Source: JANNBN01 sp031430595
GTDB taxonomy: Bacteria; Actinomycetota; Acidimicrobiia; Acidimicrobiales; JANYDT01
Reading direction: 5' to 3'
Assembly (NCBI GenBank): GCA_031430595.1
Contig: JANPBU010000013.1
Coordinates: 124,001-188,000 of the forward strand
Length of the DNA stretch: 64,000 nucleotides
This document shows, in pieces, positions 9,631 through 19,210 of this stretch (its first letter is position 1; each line of letters opens with the position of its first letter). The position numbers and the translations under genes are program-made. Under the pieces are notes generated by a model. That model was not told the origin of the DNA and did no database searches. It worked only from the letters and a program-made list of their open reading frames with translations.

Positions 9631-10272
9631 CTACGCCGACGCTTTCGAATGAGCGCGTTCTTTGCGAATCTCTAACAAAATGGGAATCACCGAAATCACG
9701 ATAATGATCACGGCCACCAAATCGATTCGGTCACCGAGCCCAGGGAAGCGTTTTCCCAATAAGAATCCAGCCATGGTCACGCCGCCTCCCCACAGAACGC
9801 CGCCAAGCAAGTTGTACTTCAAAAAGGTCTTGGCTGGCATGTTTCCGACACCCGCAACCACTGGGGCGAATGTTCGCACGATCGGTACGAACCGTGCCAT
9901 CACGATGGTTTTTGGTCCGTGCTTCTCAAAAAAGGCTTGGGCTTTCTGAGCATTCTTCGGATCGAACAGCCGTGATTTTGGGCGGTTGAACAACGCTGGC
10001 CCAACCTTCTTGCCGAATCGATAGCCCACCTGATCTCCAAGTATTGCGGCTGCCATGACCCCAATGACGGCGAGCCAAATAGGCGTGTCGAGCTTGTTCA
10101 ATGCTATAAGCAAACCAGCGGTGAATAGCAGCGAATCACCGGGCAAAAAGAAGCCAATCAACAATCCACTTTCAGCAAACACGATGAGCAGCAAACCAAT
10201 CAGGCCAAATCGATTGAGTAACTTTTCAGGGTCAAGGCCCAACGCAGCGATCGTGAACAATGACGTCATCAT
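9631..10272 (-). CDS. DedA-family membrane protein
   Basis: 213 residues with the DedA/VTT signature: AESGLLIGFFLPGDSLLF near residues 35-52, then GDQVGYRFGKKVG, and FARFVPIVRTFAPVVAGVG-like sequence around 130-150 with the conserved arginines. About five membrane segments are visible. DedA proteins act as phospholipid or undecaprenyl-phosphate flippases/scramblases and affect proton-motive force and envelope integrity. ATG at 10272 is followed at once by a second ATG. It is divergent from the ABC ATPase at 10361. Confidence 0.9.
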   Translation of the reverse strand: MMTSLFTIAALGLDPEKLLNRFGLIGLLLIVFAESGLLIGFFLPGDSLLFTAGLLIALNKLDTPIWLAVIGVMAAAILGDQVGYRFGKKVGPALFNRPKSRLFDPKNAQKAQAFFEKHGPKTIVMARFVPIVRTFAPVVAGVGNMPAKTFLKYNLLGGVLWGGGVTMAGFLLGKRFPGLGDRIDLVAVIIIVISVIPILLEIRKERAHSKASA

Positions 10273-10360
10273 GAGATGAGTCTACGAGCGGTGGTGCAGG
10301 CCAGTAGTGTCATTGCGTTCGGCGAATTATTCTGGGAGTTCATCACATGCAGAGTCAGTC

Positions 10361-11326
10361 ATGATCGAGGTGCACAACCTCGTCAAACGTTACGGCGTGG
10401 TCACTGCCGTCAACGATCTGTCATTTTCGGTAAAACCGGGCCAGGTCACTGGTTTCCTCGGGCCAAATGGTTCGGGCAAGTCGACGACATGCCGATTGAT
10501 GGTTGGGCTTGACCGAGGTCCGGGTTCAACGACGTTCGACGGGAAGCGTTACGACCAACTGCAGGCGCCCATGAAAGAGGTGGGGTTACTGCTTGAAGCC
10601 AAGGCGTTCCATCCGGGCCGTAGGGCACGAGATCACCTTCGTATGTTGTGCGCAGCCAACAGTATCGACCAGAAGCGCGCCGATGAATGCTTAGAAATGG
10701 TTGGGTTGGCTGACGTAGCGAAACGTCGACCAAAAGGGTTTTCGCTCGGGATGGGCCAACGCCTCGGCTTAGCGGCTGCGCTGCTTGGTGACCCACATAC
10801 CTTGATCCTCGATGAGCCGTCGAATGGTCTTGACCCGCAAGGTATTCAGTGGCTTCGAGAGTTTCTTAGGTTCTTGGCCTCGCAGGGTCGCACGGTATTT
10901 GTGTCATCTCACTTGTTATCGGAAATGCAACTTCTCGCTGACCATGTGGTGGTGATCGGTGCCGGAAAACTGCTTGCCGATTGCACAACGGCAGAGTTTG
11001 TTGCGAGAGGTTCAAAGGCGTGGATCGTTCTACGGTCACCGTCTTACGGATCCGTAGTCGACGTGCTTCGATCACGGGGCTGGTCAGTTGAAGCTCAACC
11101 CGACGGCTCGTTGCACATCACCGGCGCGGAACTCGCTGCGGTAGGTGATGCCGCCCACTCGGCCGGCGTCGTCATTCACGAACTCGCCCAACATCGATCA
11201 TCACTTGAAGAAGCGTTTATCGAGCTGACATCGGATTCGCAACAATACAAAACGACCCTTCCCGGCTCGCCCGGCACCGGCTTGGGTGGTATCGGTTTTC
11301 CTGGCCTACCCGGAGGTAACTCATGA
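10361..11326 (+). CDS. ABC-2 type exporter ATP-binding protein, DrrA-like
   Basis: 321 residues from ATG 10361 (MIEVHNLVKRYG). Walker A is GPNGSGKS, the signature is FSLGMGQR, and Walker B is LILDEPSNGLDP. A C-terminal accessory region of about 80 residues follows, as in DrrA/CcmA drug-export ATPases. The last ~25 residues are odd: a Gly/Pro-rich tail with PGSPGTGLGGIGFPGLPGG. The stop overlaps the permease start (ATGA), so the two form an exporter. Substrate unknown. Confidence 0.9.
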   Translation: MIEVHNLVKRYGVVTAVNDLSFSVKPGQVTGFLGPNGSGKSTTCRLMVGLDRGPGSTTFDGKRYDQLQAPMKEVGLLLEAKAFHPGRRARDHLRMLCAANSIDQKRADECLEMVGLADVAKRRPKGFSLGMGQRLGLAAALLGDPHTLILDEPSNGLDPQGIQWLREFLRFLASQGRTVFVSSHLLSEMQLLADHVVVIGAGKLLADCTTAEFVARGSKAWIVLRSPSYGSVVDVLRSRGWSVEAQPDGSLHITGAELAAVGDAAHSAGVVIHELAQHRSSLEEAFIELTSDSQQYKTTLPGSPGTGLGGIGFPGLPGGNS

Positions 11327-12078
11327 ACCCGTTCGCTTACGAATGGCTGCGCATCAAAACGATCCGCAGTACGTGGGTCATGATCACAATCTCGACCGTT
11401 CTTACATTAGCCATCGCGATCATTGCGACCCTTGCGAACAAGGGAACTGCTGGCAACCTCGACCGAAATTGGTCAGACATTGTCCGGGTATCCATGACGG
11501 CGATGACGTGGCTGTTTGGGGCGCTCCTCGGCATTTTCGCTTTTGGCCATGAATATCGTTACGGAACCATCCGGCCCACCCTTTCGGCACTACCGAAACG
11601 CCGAGTTGCTGCTCTGGCGAAGTTCGTAGTGCCCGCAGCGTTGTTCAGTACTGTCACCGCAATCAGTGGAGCACTCGGGATTATCTGTGCACGAATTCTC
11701 GCCGGGAGTGCACTTACGATCTCGTGGAGTGCCAACCATCTAATCCGGACCTTTGCACTCACTCTGTTACAGGTTGCCCTGTGGGCGATTCTCGGCGCGG
11801 CCATTGCGGCGATCACTCGGTCACAAATTGCATCGATTATCGGGCTGCTCGTATGGGTACTGCTGATCGAGAATCTTCTCGTGCTTCTGTTTACCTGGGA
11901 CGCACTTGAATCGGTAAAAGGTGTCCGTAAATACCTTCCCGGTGCCGCGGCCAATTCCATGGTGGGGACGCCCGATCCGGATGTCCTCGGGTGGGTTGGG
12001 GGCTCCATAACGTTTGCGCTGATCGCTATTGGTTTTGCAATCGTCGGAACCGAACTGTTTGCCCGACGCGACGCTTAA
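11323..12078 (+). CDS. ABC-2 type exporter permease
   Basis: 251 residues with about six hydrophobic segments, starting in a 4-bp overlap with the ATPase gene. The N-terminal FAYEWLRIKTIRSTW and the following helix resemble ABC-2 permeases, which open with an amphipathic elbow before TM1. An internal loop, FGHEYRYGTIRPTLSALPKRR, is typical of the family. With the preceding ATPase it should form a homodimeric or 2+2 exporter. No regulator gene is attached. Confidence 0.85.
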   Translation: MNPFAYEWLRIKTIRSTWVMITISTVLTLAIAIIATLANKGTAGNLDRNWSDIVRVSMTAMTWLFGALLGIFAFGHEYRYGTIRPTLSALPKRRVAALAKFVVPAALFSTVTAISGALGIICARILAGSALTISWSANHLIRTFALTLLQVALWAILGAAIAAITRSQIASIIGLLVWVLLIENLLVLLFTWDALESVKGVRKYLPGAAANSMVGTPDPDVLGWVGGSITFALIAIGFAIVGTELFARRDA

Positions 12079-12121
12079 CACTTCATCCAGCGGCCGTTTG
12101 GTGTCCTAAGGTATTCACCCT

Positions 12122-13111
12122 GTGAGTACTGGAACCGGCACCAAAGCAATTCTTGCGGCGCTTATCGCCAATCTTGGGATAGCAGTTGCCAAGTTTGTCG
12201 GGTTCCTCATTACAGGTTCATCTTCGCTGCTCGCCGAGTCGGTTCACTCGTTGGCCGACACCACTAATCAAGGGCTTCTCCTTCTCGGGGGGAAACAGGC
12301 GAAAAAAGACGAAACCGAGATTCACCCCTTCGGTTACGGTGCCAGCCGGTACTTTTGGTCGTTCGTTGTAGCGCTCGTGCTCTTCACTCTTGGCGGAGTG
12401 TTCGCGGTGTACGAAGGTATTCACAAACTTCAACATCCCGAGGAGATCAGTCGACCGATAGTTGCGATCCTTATTTTGCTTGTCGCAATCGGCCTTGAAG
12501 GTTTCTCATTCAAGACGGCAATCGGCGAATCGCGACCGCTCAAGGGGGCACAGTCGTGGTTTTCGTTTATTCGAACCGCCAAAACCCCTGAGCTACCCGT
12601 TCTGCTTCTTGAAGACTTTGGCGCCCTCCTCGGCCTGGTCATCGCATTAAGTGCAGTTGGGCTTTCGCTCCTTACCGACAACCCAAAGTGGGATGGTTAC
12701 GGAACCCTCACGATTGGGCTTCTGCTGCTGTGTATAGCGGTAATTCTCATCATCGAGATGAAGGGTCTGTTGCTTGGCGAAAGCGCCACACCTGACGATG
12801 TGAGGAAAATCGGGACGGCACTCCGCGAAACCCCTGGTGTAGATCGCATCATCAACATGCGAACGATGCACCTTGGCCCTGAGGAACTTCTTGTTGCTAC
12901 CAAGGTGCAACTTGATCTTGGTATGGACGTCGTCGGCGTAGCGGCCACCATCGATTTAGCCGAGGCTCACATCCGGGCTGTGGTGCCCATTGCTCGGCGC
13001 ATTTACATCGAGCCGTCAATTTTCGACGAGAACTATGTGTCACCTTTAGCAGGGTCACCTGCCTCTTCACCAGCATCTGCGTCTTCAGCAGCATCGCCGA
13101 CTGAGCATTGA
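12122..13111 (+). CDS. Cation diffusion facilitator (CDF) family divalent-metal transporter
   Basis: 329 residues from GTG 12122, with a six-helix CDF core. ESVHSLADT in TM2 carries the HxxxD metal site, and IHPFGYGASRYFW is the typical loop to TM3. A C-terminal cytoplasmic domain with VDRIINMRTMHLGPEELLV follows, ending in a Ser/Ala/Pro-rich tail. The IHPFGYG/FSFKTAI pattern is closest to the SLC30A9-like bacterial CDF group. These are proton antiporters exporting Zn, Fe, Mn or Co. Metal selectivity cannot be read from sequence alone. It ends 4 bp from the convergent response regulator. Confidence 0.9.
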   Translation: MSTGTGTKAILAALIANLGIAVAKFVGFLITGSSSLLAESVHSLADTTNQGLLLLGGKQAKKDETEIHPFGYGASRYFWSFVVALVLFTLGGVFAVYEGIHKLQHPEEISRPIVAILILLVAIGLEGFSFKTAIGESRPLKGAQSWFSFIRTAKTPELPVLLLEDFGALLGLVIALSAVGLSLLTDNPKWDGYGTLTIGLLLLCIAVILIIEMKGLLLGESATPDDVRKIGTALRETPGVDRIINMRTMHLGPEELLVATKVQLDLGMDVVGVAATIDLAEAHIRAVVPIARRIYIEPSIFDENYVSPLAGSPASSPASASSAASPTEH

Positions 13112-13115
13112 CATC

Positions 13116-13784
13116 TTACCCCCCAGCAACACCATTTTGGTAAGCCCAGATAACGGCATGAACCCTATTTGCTACGCCAAGCTTAGAAAACACCGAACTC
13201 AGATGTGTACGTACGGTTGCTTCCCCTATGAAAAGGCGAGCCGAGATCTCATTGTTGCTGCACCCCTCTGCGGTCAAAAGCAACACTTCACGTTCGCGTT
13301 CAGTGAGCGGCGAGAGCGGGTCGTCGCCAGTGGGTCGGGACGTTTTCGGCTCGCTTTTTACTGCCGCCTCAATGACTCGACGAGTCACGTCGGGGGCCAA
13401 TAGTGCATTGCCTAAAGAAGCCGTCACTACAGCATCGATAATGAGTTCGGCGGATGATGTCTTCAACAGAAAGCCAATGGCGCCAGCACGCAATGCGCCG
13501 AACAGGTAGTCATCACGTTGAAACGTTGTGAGCATCACAATCGCCGGATGCCCTTCAGTCGAAGTTATTTGACGGGTCGCCTCGATGCCGTCCGTACCCG
13601 GCATCTGAATATCCATGAGGATCACGTCTGGTTGGGCACCCTCTACACGAGCTATCGCCTCGTCGCCGGTGCTCGCTTCAGCAACCACAGTCAGGCGATC
13701 GTCGGTCTCGAGAATAGTTCGTAAGCCCACTCGCAATAACGGCTGGTCATCAACGAGCATGACCCGAATCAGCGGACCGCTCAC
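13116..13784 (-). CDS. NarL/FixJ-type response regulator
   Basis: 222 residues. The receiver domain has acidic pocket D12/D13, phospho-acceptor D58 (ILMDIQMPG) and a conserved lysine in FLLKTSSAE. The LuxR-type helix-turn-helix (LTEREREVLLL...NNEISARLFIGEATVRTHL) occupies the last 65 residues. The GTG start overlaps the stop of the histidine kinase gene by 4 bp (GTGA), so the two are translated together. It is the last gene of an operon with a MacAB-like exporter and probably regulates that operon. Confidence 0.93.
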   Translation of the reverse strand: MSGPLIRVMLVDDQPLLRVGLRTILETDDRLTVVAEASTGDEAIARVEGAQPDVILMDIQMPGTDGIEATRQITSTEGHPAIVMLTTFQRDDYLFGALRAGAIGFLLKTSSAELIIDAVVTASLGNALLAPDVTRRVIEAAVKSEPKTSRPTGDDPLSPLTEREREVLLLTAEGCSNNEISARLFIGEATVRTHLSSVFSKLGVANRVHAVIWAYQNGVAGG

Positions 13785-15088
13785 AAGATGGCTCCGGCCT
13801 GTAGCGGAAGCCGAGCTTCAACCAGCCAGCCACCCTCTGAACTCGGCCCGGCGGTCAAGGTTCCCCCCACGAGTCTCGCCCGTTCGCGCATCCCCACGAT
13901 GCCCAGCCCAGTTTTCGTTGACCCGGCGTGAAGCTCGGACGGTATTCCGCTGACGTTATGTACTTTGACATGGACCCAGTCGACCTCTACAACTACGGCA
14001 ACGGAGGTTCGGGCACTACCAGCATGCTTACGAATATTCGTCAAGGCTTCCTGAACGATTCGATAGGCCGATAGCGATACCGAGCCTGGTAGATCGTCAA
14101 GGTTTCCCTCGATATCAAGGGAGATGTTCAGCCCACTCGCCTGGCTGTCTTGCACCAGTTTCGTCACGTTCGCTAGAGAAGGCTGCGGCGATTGCGGCAC
14201 CAGCGCCGTTGCGCCAGAAGCTACTTCACCACCTGCGTCGGGTCGAAGGAACCCGAGAAGACGTTGCAATTCATCGACAATTTCGCGACTTTGATTCGCA
14301 ATCACCTTCAACGAATTTTTCGCAAAGACCACGTCGCGATCTACTACCCGTTCAGCTGCGGAGGCCTGCATACCAATGACGGTCACATGGTGAGCCATCA
14401 CATCGTGTAACTCGCGCGCGATCCGAAGCCGTTCTTCGGTCACGGCCCTCTGAGCATTTCGATCTCGTTCGAACTCAAGTTCCTGCGTTCGCAAAATAAG
14501 GGCGGATGCCTGAACCCGTCTGATGCGTGTGGTGTCACCCACAAGCCAGGCCGACGCGACAAACGCAAACGTAACAACAGCAAAAAATGCAATCTCTGAT
14601 CCGCGTATTGGCGTCTGCGCCGACCCATCGCTTTGAGTATCGGGCGCATAAATCACCGTCAACACAACAGCAACCGCTCCGAGTAAACGCACGGGGGTAC
14701 GAAACTTTCCGCCGTAACAACTCACGCTGTAAAAACCCGTCCAGATCCAAACCACGCCAATAGTTCCATCAGAAATGCCACCAAGTAGGGCGAGCAGGCA
14801 AAGGCCCGCCGAAACCATAAACTGCACTTCAGGAAATCGTCGTCGCCAAACAATCGTCAACATGGCCAAAATGGCAAAAGGAATTGGCCAGGGTCGAACA
14901 CCATTCCGCATCGTCTTTTCGCCAGCCGAATACGACACTGCGCAAGACAGCGCCATCGCCATCGTGAACACGCCGGCAAGCGCAATATCGGTTCGGCGTG
15001 GGTGACGGCGAGAGAGTTCGAGTACCTTCTCCCAGCGACTGCTAAACGTCGAGCCGAACAGACCCATAGATGGTGCCGTTGTGCTCAC
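13781..15088 (-). CDS. HisKA_3-type sensor histidine kinase
   Basis: 435 residues from GTG 15088. Four to six membrane segments lie in residues 35-185 with only short loops, so the signal is probably sensed within the membrane. The dimerisation domain RIARELHDVMAHH carries the phospho-acceptor H228. The ATPase domain has an N-box-like TNIRKHAG and a G-box TGLGIVGMRERA. This is the small NarX/DesK/LiaS class. It lies 35 bp after the MacB-type permease and overlaps the response regulator. The link to an exporter suggests envelope or antimicrobial stress sensing, as in BceS/LiaS systems (inference). Confidence 0.92.
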   Translation of the reverse strand: MSTTAPSMGLFGSTFSSRWEKVLELSRRHPRRTDIALAGVFTMAMALSCAVSYSAGEKTMRNGVRPWPIPFAILAMLTIVWRRRFPEVQFMVSAGLCLLALLGGISDGTIGVVWIWTGFYSVSCYGGKFRTPVRLLGAVAVVLTVIYAPDTQSDGSAQTPIRGSEIAFFAVVTFAFVASAWLVGDTTRIRRVQASALILRTQELEFERDRNAQRAVTEERLRIARELHDVMAHHVTVIGMQASAAERVVDRDVVFAKNSLKVIANQSREIVDELQRLLGFLRPDAGGEVASGATALVPQSPQPSLANVTKLVQDSQASGLNISLDIEGNLDDLPGSVSLSAYRIVQEALTNIRKHAGSARTSVAVVVEVDWVHVKVHNVSGIPSELHAGSTKTGLGIVGMRERARLVGGTLTAGPSSEGGWLVEARLPLQAGAIL

Positions 15089-15123
15089 GGCTTCAGCCTC
15101 TCATTGTTTCAAGCGGTCGATCA

Positions 15124-16338
15124 TCATTCGAAGCGCAGGGCATCGATGGGGCGAAGTTTGGCTGCTTTATTGGCCGGGTACACCCCAAAGCCGACACCGA
15201 TGAACGCTGAAACACCCATAGCCAGAACCAACATCCATGGTTGCAAAATTGGCGCAAACCCGCCCACTTTGATTTGCGCCAACCCTGCACCGATACCAGC
15301 CCCGATCGCACCACCGACCCCCGTAAGCACGACCGACTCCACCAGAAACTGGGTGAGCAAGTGCCACCTCTTCGCTCCGAGCGCCTTTCGAATACCGATC
15401 TCACGGGTTCGCTCGGTCACCGTTACCAACATGATGTTCATGACACCAATTCCGCCAACCAACAAACTGATTCCGGCGATCAAACCGAGGAGCGCCGAAA
15501 ACACAGTGCTGATCGTTCCCGAAGTAGCTGCCAGTTGAGCGTTGTCAAAAATATCGAAGTCAGCTTTCGCTTTATCTGTGATGCGATGTTCACGAAGAAG
15601 TACCTCACGAATTTTGTCCTGACCAGTTTTCGTTGCACCGTCGCGAAGCTGAATTATGATTTGCGAATACGACTCGAAGGCCCCGGTCACGGTGTCAGTC
15701 ATCGCAGTTTCGGGCACAGTGATCCCACTGTCCTGGTCGCCAAGAAGCCCGCCGCCGCGGCTTTCGAACACCCCAATCACTTCGAAGCTTGACGAGCCAA
15801 TACGAATCTGCTTTCCGATCGCCCCACTGTTGGGAAACAAACTGGCGGCGATTTTTGGCCCGATCACTGCCACTCGGCGACGTTGCGCGACATCAGTCTG
15901 AGTAAAGTTGAGGCCCTGAGCGATATTGCGATTATTCAACGGGGCCCATTCCGAGCTAGTTCCCGAGACTGCCGCTGTGCGACTAACACGTGCGGCCGAG
16001 ACGGTCACCGTGGAACTAATGTCGGGAACGACCCGTTGAATGACTGTCGATAGTTCTGGTGATTCCAACGCTACGAGATCTCTACGAGTTAGGGCAGGCT
16101 TACGAATCTTTGACGCTGAGGCGTCAAGCAAGCTCGGGTCTTTGATAAAGACGTACAACGTGTTAGTACCGAGCTGATCTACCTGTTTGCTTACATATTT
16201 TGAAGCACCCGCTCCTACCGACAACAACAGGGTTACGCTCATCACCCCGATGAGTATTCCGAGCACAGACAACAGAGTACGAAGCTTGTTGGCCAGCAAA
16301 CCACTCAGGGCAATGCGGATGTTTTCAACCAACATCAC
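15124..16338 (-). CDS. MacB/FtsX-type ABC permease
   Basis: 404 residues with one N-terminal membrane helix (SGLLANKLRTLLSVLGILIG), a ~220-residue extracytoplasmic MacB_PCD domain and three C-terminal helices. The conserved TERTREIGIRKALGAK loop is present. This is the four-helix mechanotransmission topology of MacB, LolC/E and FtsX. The GTG at 16338 overlaps the ATPase stop (GTGA); the next codon is ATG. It forms a tripartite set with the ATPase and adaptor genes upstream. Confidence 0.92.
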   Translation of the reverse strand: MMLVENIRIALSGLLANKLRTLLSVLGILIGVMSVTLLLSVGAGASKYVSKQVDQLGTNTLYVFIKDPSLLDASASKIRKPALTRRDLVALESPELSTVIQRVVPDISSTVTVSAARVSRTAAVSGTSSEWAPLNNRNIAQGLNFTQTDVAQRRRVAVIGPKIAASLFPNSGAIGKQIRIGSSSFEVIGVFESRGGGLLGDQDSGITVPETAMTDTVTGAFESYSQIIIQLRDGATKTGQDKIREVLLREHRITDKAKADFDIFDNAQLAATSGTISTVFSALLGLIAGISLLVGGIGVMNIMLVTVTERTREIGIRKALGAKRWHLLTQFLVESVVLTGVGGAIGAGIGAGLAQIKVGGFAPILQPWMLVLAMGVSAFIGVGFGVYPANKAAKLRPIDALRFE

Positions 16339-17135
16339 GCCACCTCAACGGCGATAGGCTCAACGGCTAGTTCAGTCGCAGATCGCGGTTTCCACAGAGG
16401 CGGTGGGGCGTCAACAGCAACAATACGTTCATCTACGGTAATGAGCCCATCGACCAAGACAACGCGACGTTTTGAGTGACGAGCGACCTCGTGTTCGTGG
16501 GTAATCCAGACGATCGTTCGACCTGCAACATTCAGGTCTTCAAGCAGGCGAATCACGTCTTCAGTTGACTTTGAGTCAAGATTTCCGGTTGCTTCATCTG
16601 CCAGCACCATTGCTGGATCGGTGACGAGTGCGCGAGCCACCGCAACACGCTGCATCTGCCCACCAGACAACTCGTTCGGACGATGATCTTCGCGGCCAGC
16701 AAGACCGACTGAAGCAAGCGCAGCCATTGCCCGCTTTCGACGGTCACGTCGACTGAGACCCGCATAGGCCAGCGGAACTTCGACGTTTCGTACTGCCGAC
16801 GTACGACGCAGAAGGTTGAACGATTGGAAGATGAAACCGATCTTGGCGTTGCGAAGATCGGCGAGCGCACCCTCACTCAACGAAGCTGCGTCGACACCGT
16901 CAAGGTGATACGTGCCTGAAGTCGGCACATCGAGACAGCCGAGGATGTTCATAAGGGTTGACTTTCCCGACCCCGACGACCCCATGATGGTGACAAAGTC
17001 ACCGCGCTTAATAGTGAGGTTTATGCCGGCGAGCGCATGAACCGCAGCGTCTCCTTCACCGTATGTTTTTACCAAATCACGAACATCAATAACGGTCTCT
17101 GGTTCGAGCATTTCGGTTGGTGACATCGTGATCAC
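16335..17135 (-). CDS. MacB/LolD-type ABC transporter ATP-binding protein
   Basis: 266 residues. Walker A is GSSGSGKST, the Q-loop is FIFQSFNLL, the signature is LSGGQMQR and Walker B is MVLADEATGNLDS, as in the LolD/MacB/FtsE group. The C-terminal ~40 residues after the H-loop (ITHEHEV) are an extra Pro-rich tail. The GTG start overlaps the stop of the adaptor gene by 4 bp. The group uses ATP to drive shape changes of the permease periplasmic domain rather than classic transmembrane passage. Confidence 0.92.
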   Translation of the reverse strand: MITMSPTEMLEPETVIDVRDLVKTYGEGDAAVHALAGINLTIKRGDFVTIMGSSGSGKSTLMNILGCLDVPTSGTYHLDGVDAASLSEGALADLRNAKIGFIFQSFNLLRRTSAVRNVEVPLAYAGLSRRDRRKRAMAALASVGLAGREDHRPNELSGGQMQRVAVARALVTDPAMVLADEATGNLDSKSTEDVIRLLEDLNVAGRTIVWITHEHEVARHSKRRVVLVDGLITVDERIVAVDAPPPLWKPRSATELAVEPIAVEVA

Positions 17136-19075
17136 TTTGCGCCCTTCTCTGCTTGCGGAACCTCAACCTTTTCGCCGGCTTTAAGACCGTCGACAATTTC
17201 GACTCGGCCCTCGGCTCGGTCACCAACACTTACCGGTCGTACGCTTATTACTTCTTTCTTATCCACAATTTCAACCACGCTTACCGACGTCGTGCCATCT
17301 TTCTCAGAAAGCGTTTCGGCCGGCACCGTGAGCACATTGGTTCGGGTTCCGAGCAATATCTCGACGCTTGCTGTCATTCCAAGGCGCACGTTGCTCGGGG
17401 CACCAACAATCAGCACGCGAGCGGTGTAGGTCGATACTCCGTTGACGATGGTCGGCGTGGGCTCTACCGAGTCAACTTTTGCAGTGAGAGGTTTCGCATC
17501 GGGCAGTGACTCGAACGTCACAACAGCTGCCGCACTGTCTTTCACCCTGGCCGCATCAACCTCTGGCAGCGGAAGCCGAATCAATACCGATGACGCGTCA
17601 ACCAAAACAATCGTTCCGGCTGTACTCGAACCTGCTCCGCCACCGGCCCCACCGGCTCCTCCCAGAGCAGCCGCACTGGTTCCGATTTGTTCACCGACTT
17701 TTACACCGACCGATGCGATGACACCATCGAATGGAGCAATCAACTGGCTCTTCGCCAACGCATCTTCAGCGAGTTCAAGAGACGCAGCAGCTACGTCGAC
17801 GAGCGCTAACGCTCCTCGGATTTCGGAAGGTTTCGCGCCTTGCTGGCGTTGGCGTTGCTCACGTTGCGCAGTCCTCAGAGCGGCTTCAGCAGCAAGACGT
17901 TGATTCTTTGCGGCAACCATAGTTTGACGGTCGCGGGTCTTGCCTGCGCTCATCGCCGTTTCGGCATTCACCATTGCATCAGACGATCGAGCCGTGGTCT
18001 CACGTTGAGACTCAACCCGTTGACGGGTTCCTTCTAAGGCGGCCTGAGCCGAGACAACCTTTCCATCAATCCCATCGAACTTGGCCTGAATCGTTGCAAG
18101 TTCGCGGTCAGCCGCCGCCAACGCATCAACCGCAACATCTAACACGGTCTGCACACGTACGACTTCGGCCTCAGCAGCGGAGATTCGTGCGCTCACTGCA
18201 CTCAACGCACCCCGGGCAGCAACGACTTGCGTATCGGGTACCAAAAGCACCACAGCGTTACCATTTCCATCAACCGCCCCTGCATTCGCTGCCCGCAATC
18301 GCTCGTAGTCTGCGGTCACTCGATCAAGTTCACGCTGCGCTTCAGCACTTTGAATGTTGAGGCGGGCCGAATCGACCCGGACCGTCGCCAGTTGATCTCT
18401 CACTTCGTTGCGACGTTTTTGGGCCACCTGAACATTCGCTTTTGCTACGTCAAGATAGGTCATTTGCTCAGAGCGGCTCGCGGTCTCGCGGTCTACTTTC
18501 GATTGAGCTTCGACCAGGCGAACTTCTTCCGTGGCAAGCACCGAGATGTCGCGGGCCTGTTGACTACTCGCAATCTCAACGGTGGCGTCGAGTTGTGCGG
18601 CTGACGCATCGTTCACTTCAGATTGTTGAGAAGCTGAGCGCTCCGCTTGAGTTGACGTTGACTTCGCTGCTTCGACTGTTGCGACAAACACTGCACGATC
18701 TGCAGCAGTCACCTGACCTTTGAACCCGTCAACCCGGGCAAGTGCCTCGGCCAACGCAGCTTCTCGACTCGTTACCTCGATACGAGCAACCGACGAATCG
18801 GTCTCGGCAATTACCTGTCCCTGCGTAACTCGCTGACCCGGCTCAACGTTGACGACTGCGACACGTCCAACGCTAGGAAATGAGAGTGCAATTTGGCGCG
18901 TTGGCTGCACGGTGCCGGTCGCGCGGGTCAGCGAACGAAGCTCGGTTCGCTCGGCGACTACGGTCTTAATAGGGCCAAGGGGCTCGCTAGAGCCTCCGGT
19001 AAGCGACGTAACACCAAGAAAACCCACAGCGACAACGACGACACCGGTGAGAACACGGCGGACAGATTTCTTCAT
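17132..19075 (-). CDS. MacA/HlyD-like adaptor with very long coiled coil
   Basis: 647 residues from ATG 19075. An N-terminal signal anchor (VLTGVVVVAVGFLGVTSL) is followed by a lipoyl-like half (RVAVVNVEPGQRVTQGQV), about 330 residues rich in Ala/Glu/Gln/Arg that look helical (roughly 90-420), the second lipoyl half (LIAPFDGVIASVGVKVGEQI) with a Gly-rich insert, then a beta-barrel and membrane-proximal domain. MacA is about 370 aa, so the coiled coil is greatly extended. It is first in the five-gene operon. In an actinobacterium without a classical outer membrane such a hairpin may span the cell wall (inference). Confidence 0.88.
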   Translation of the reverse strand: MKKSVRRVLTGVVVVAVGFLGVTSLTGGSSEPLGPIKTVVAERTELRSLTRATGTVQPTRQIALSFPSVGRVAVVNVEPGQRVTQGQVIAETDSSVARIEVTSREAALAEALARVDGFKGQVTAADRAVFVATVEAAKSTSTQAERSASQQSEVNDASAAQLDATVEIASSQQARDISVLATEEVRLVEAQSKVDRETASRSEQMTYLDVAKANVQVAQKRRNEVRDQLATVRVDSARLNIQSAEAQRELDRVTADYERLRAANAGAVDGNGNAVVLLVPDTQVVAARGALSAVSARISAAEAEVVRVQTVLDVAVDALAAADRELATIQAKFDGIDGKVVSAQAALEGTRQRVESQRETTARSSDAMVNAETAMSAGKTRDRQTMVAAKNQRLAAEAALRTAQREQRQRQQGAKPSEIRGALALVDVAAASLELAEDALAKSQLIAPFDGVIASVGVKVGEQIGTSAAALGGAGGAGGGAGSSTAGTIVLVDASSVLIRLPLPEVDAARVKDSAAAVVTFESLPDAKPLTAKVDSVEPTPTIVNGVSTYTARVLIVGAPSNVRLGMTASVEILLGTRTNVLTVPAETLSEKDGTTSVSVVEIVDKKEVISVRPVSVGDRAEGRVEIVDGLKAGEKVEVPQAEKGAK

Positions 19076-19170
19076 GCCTTCAAGATAGGGAACCAATGTC
19101 GTTTTGCCATCGGCTCGTCGGATGGTTGTGCTCTACGCGTAAGCGCGGAGACCACCTCAGGGTCGTCGGG

Positions 19171-19192
19171 GTTGAGGCAGGGTTGAGGCAGG
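19171..19192. repeat. 11-bp tandem repeat, two copies
   Basis: GTTGAGGCAGG occurs twice in tandem (19171-19181, 19182-19192), followed by a decayed third copy starting GTTAGG. It lies between the adaptor operon start and the amidase stop. Confidence 0.8.
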
Positions 19193-19210
19193 GTTAGGTA
19201 TCGTTTGGCA

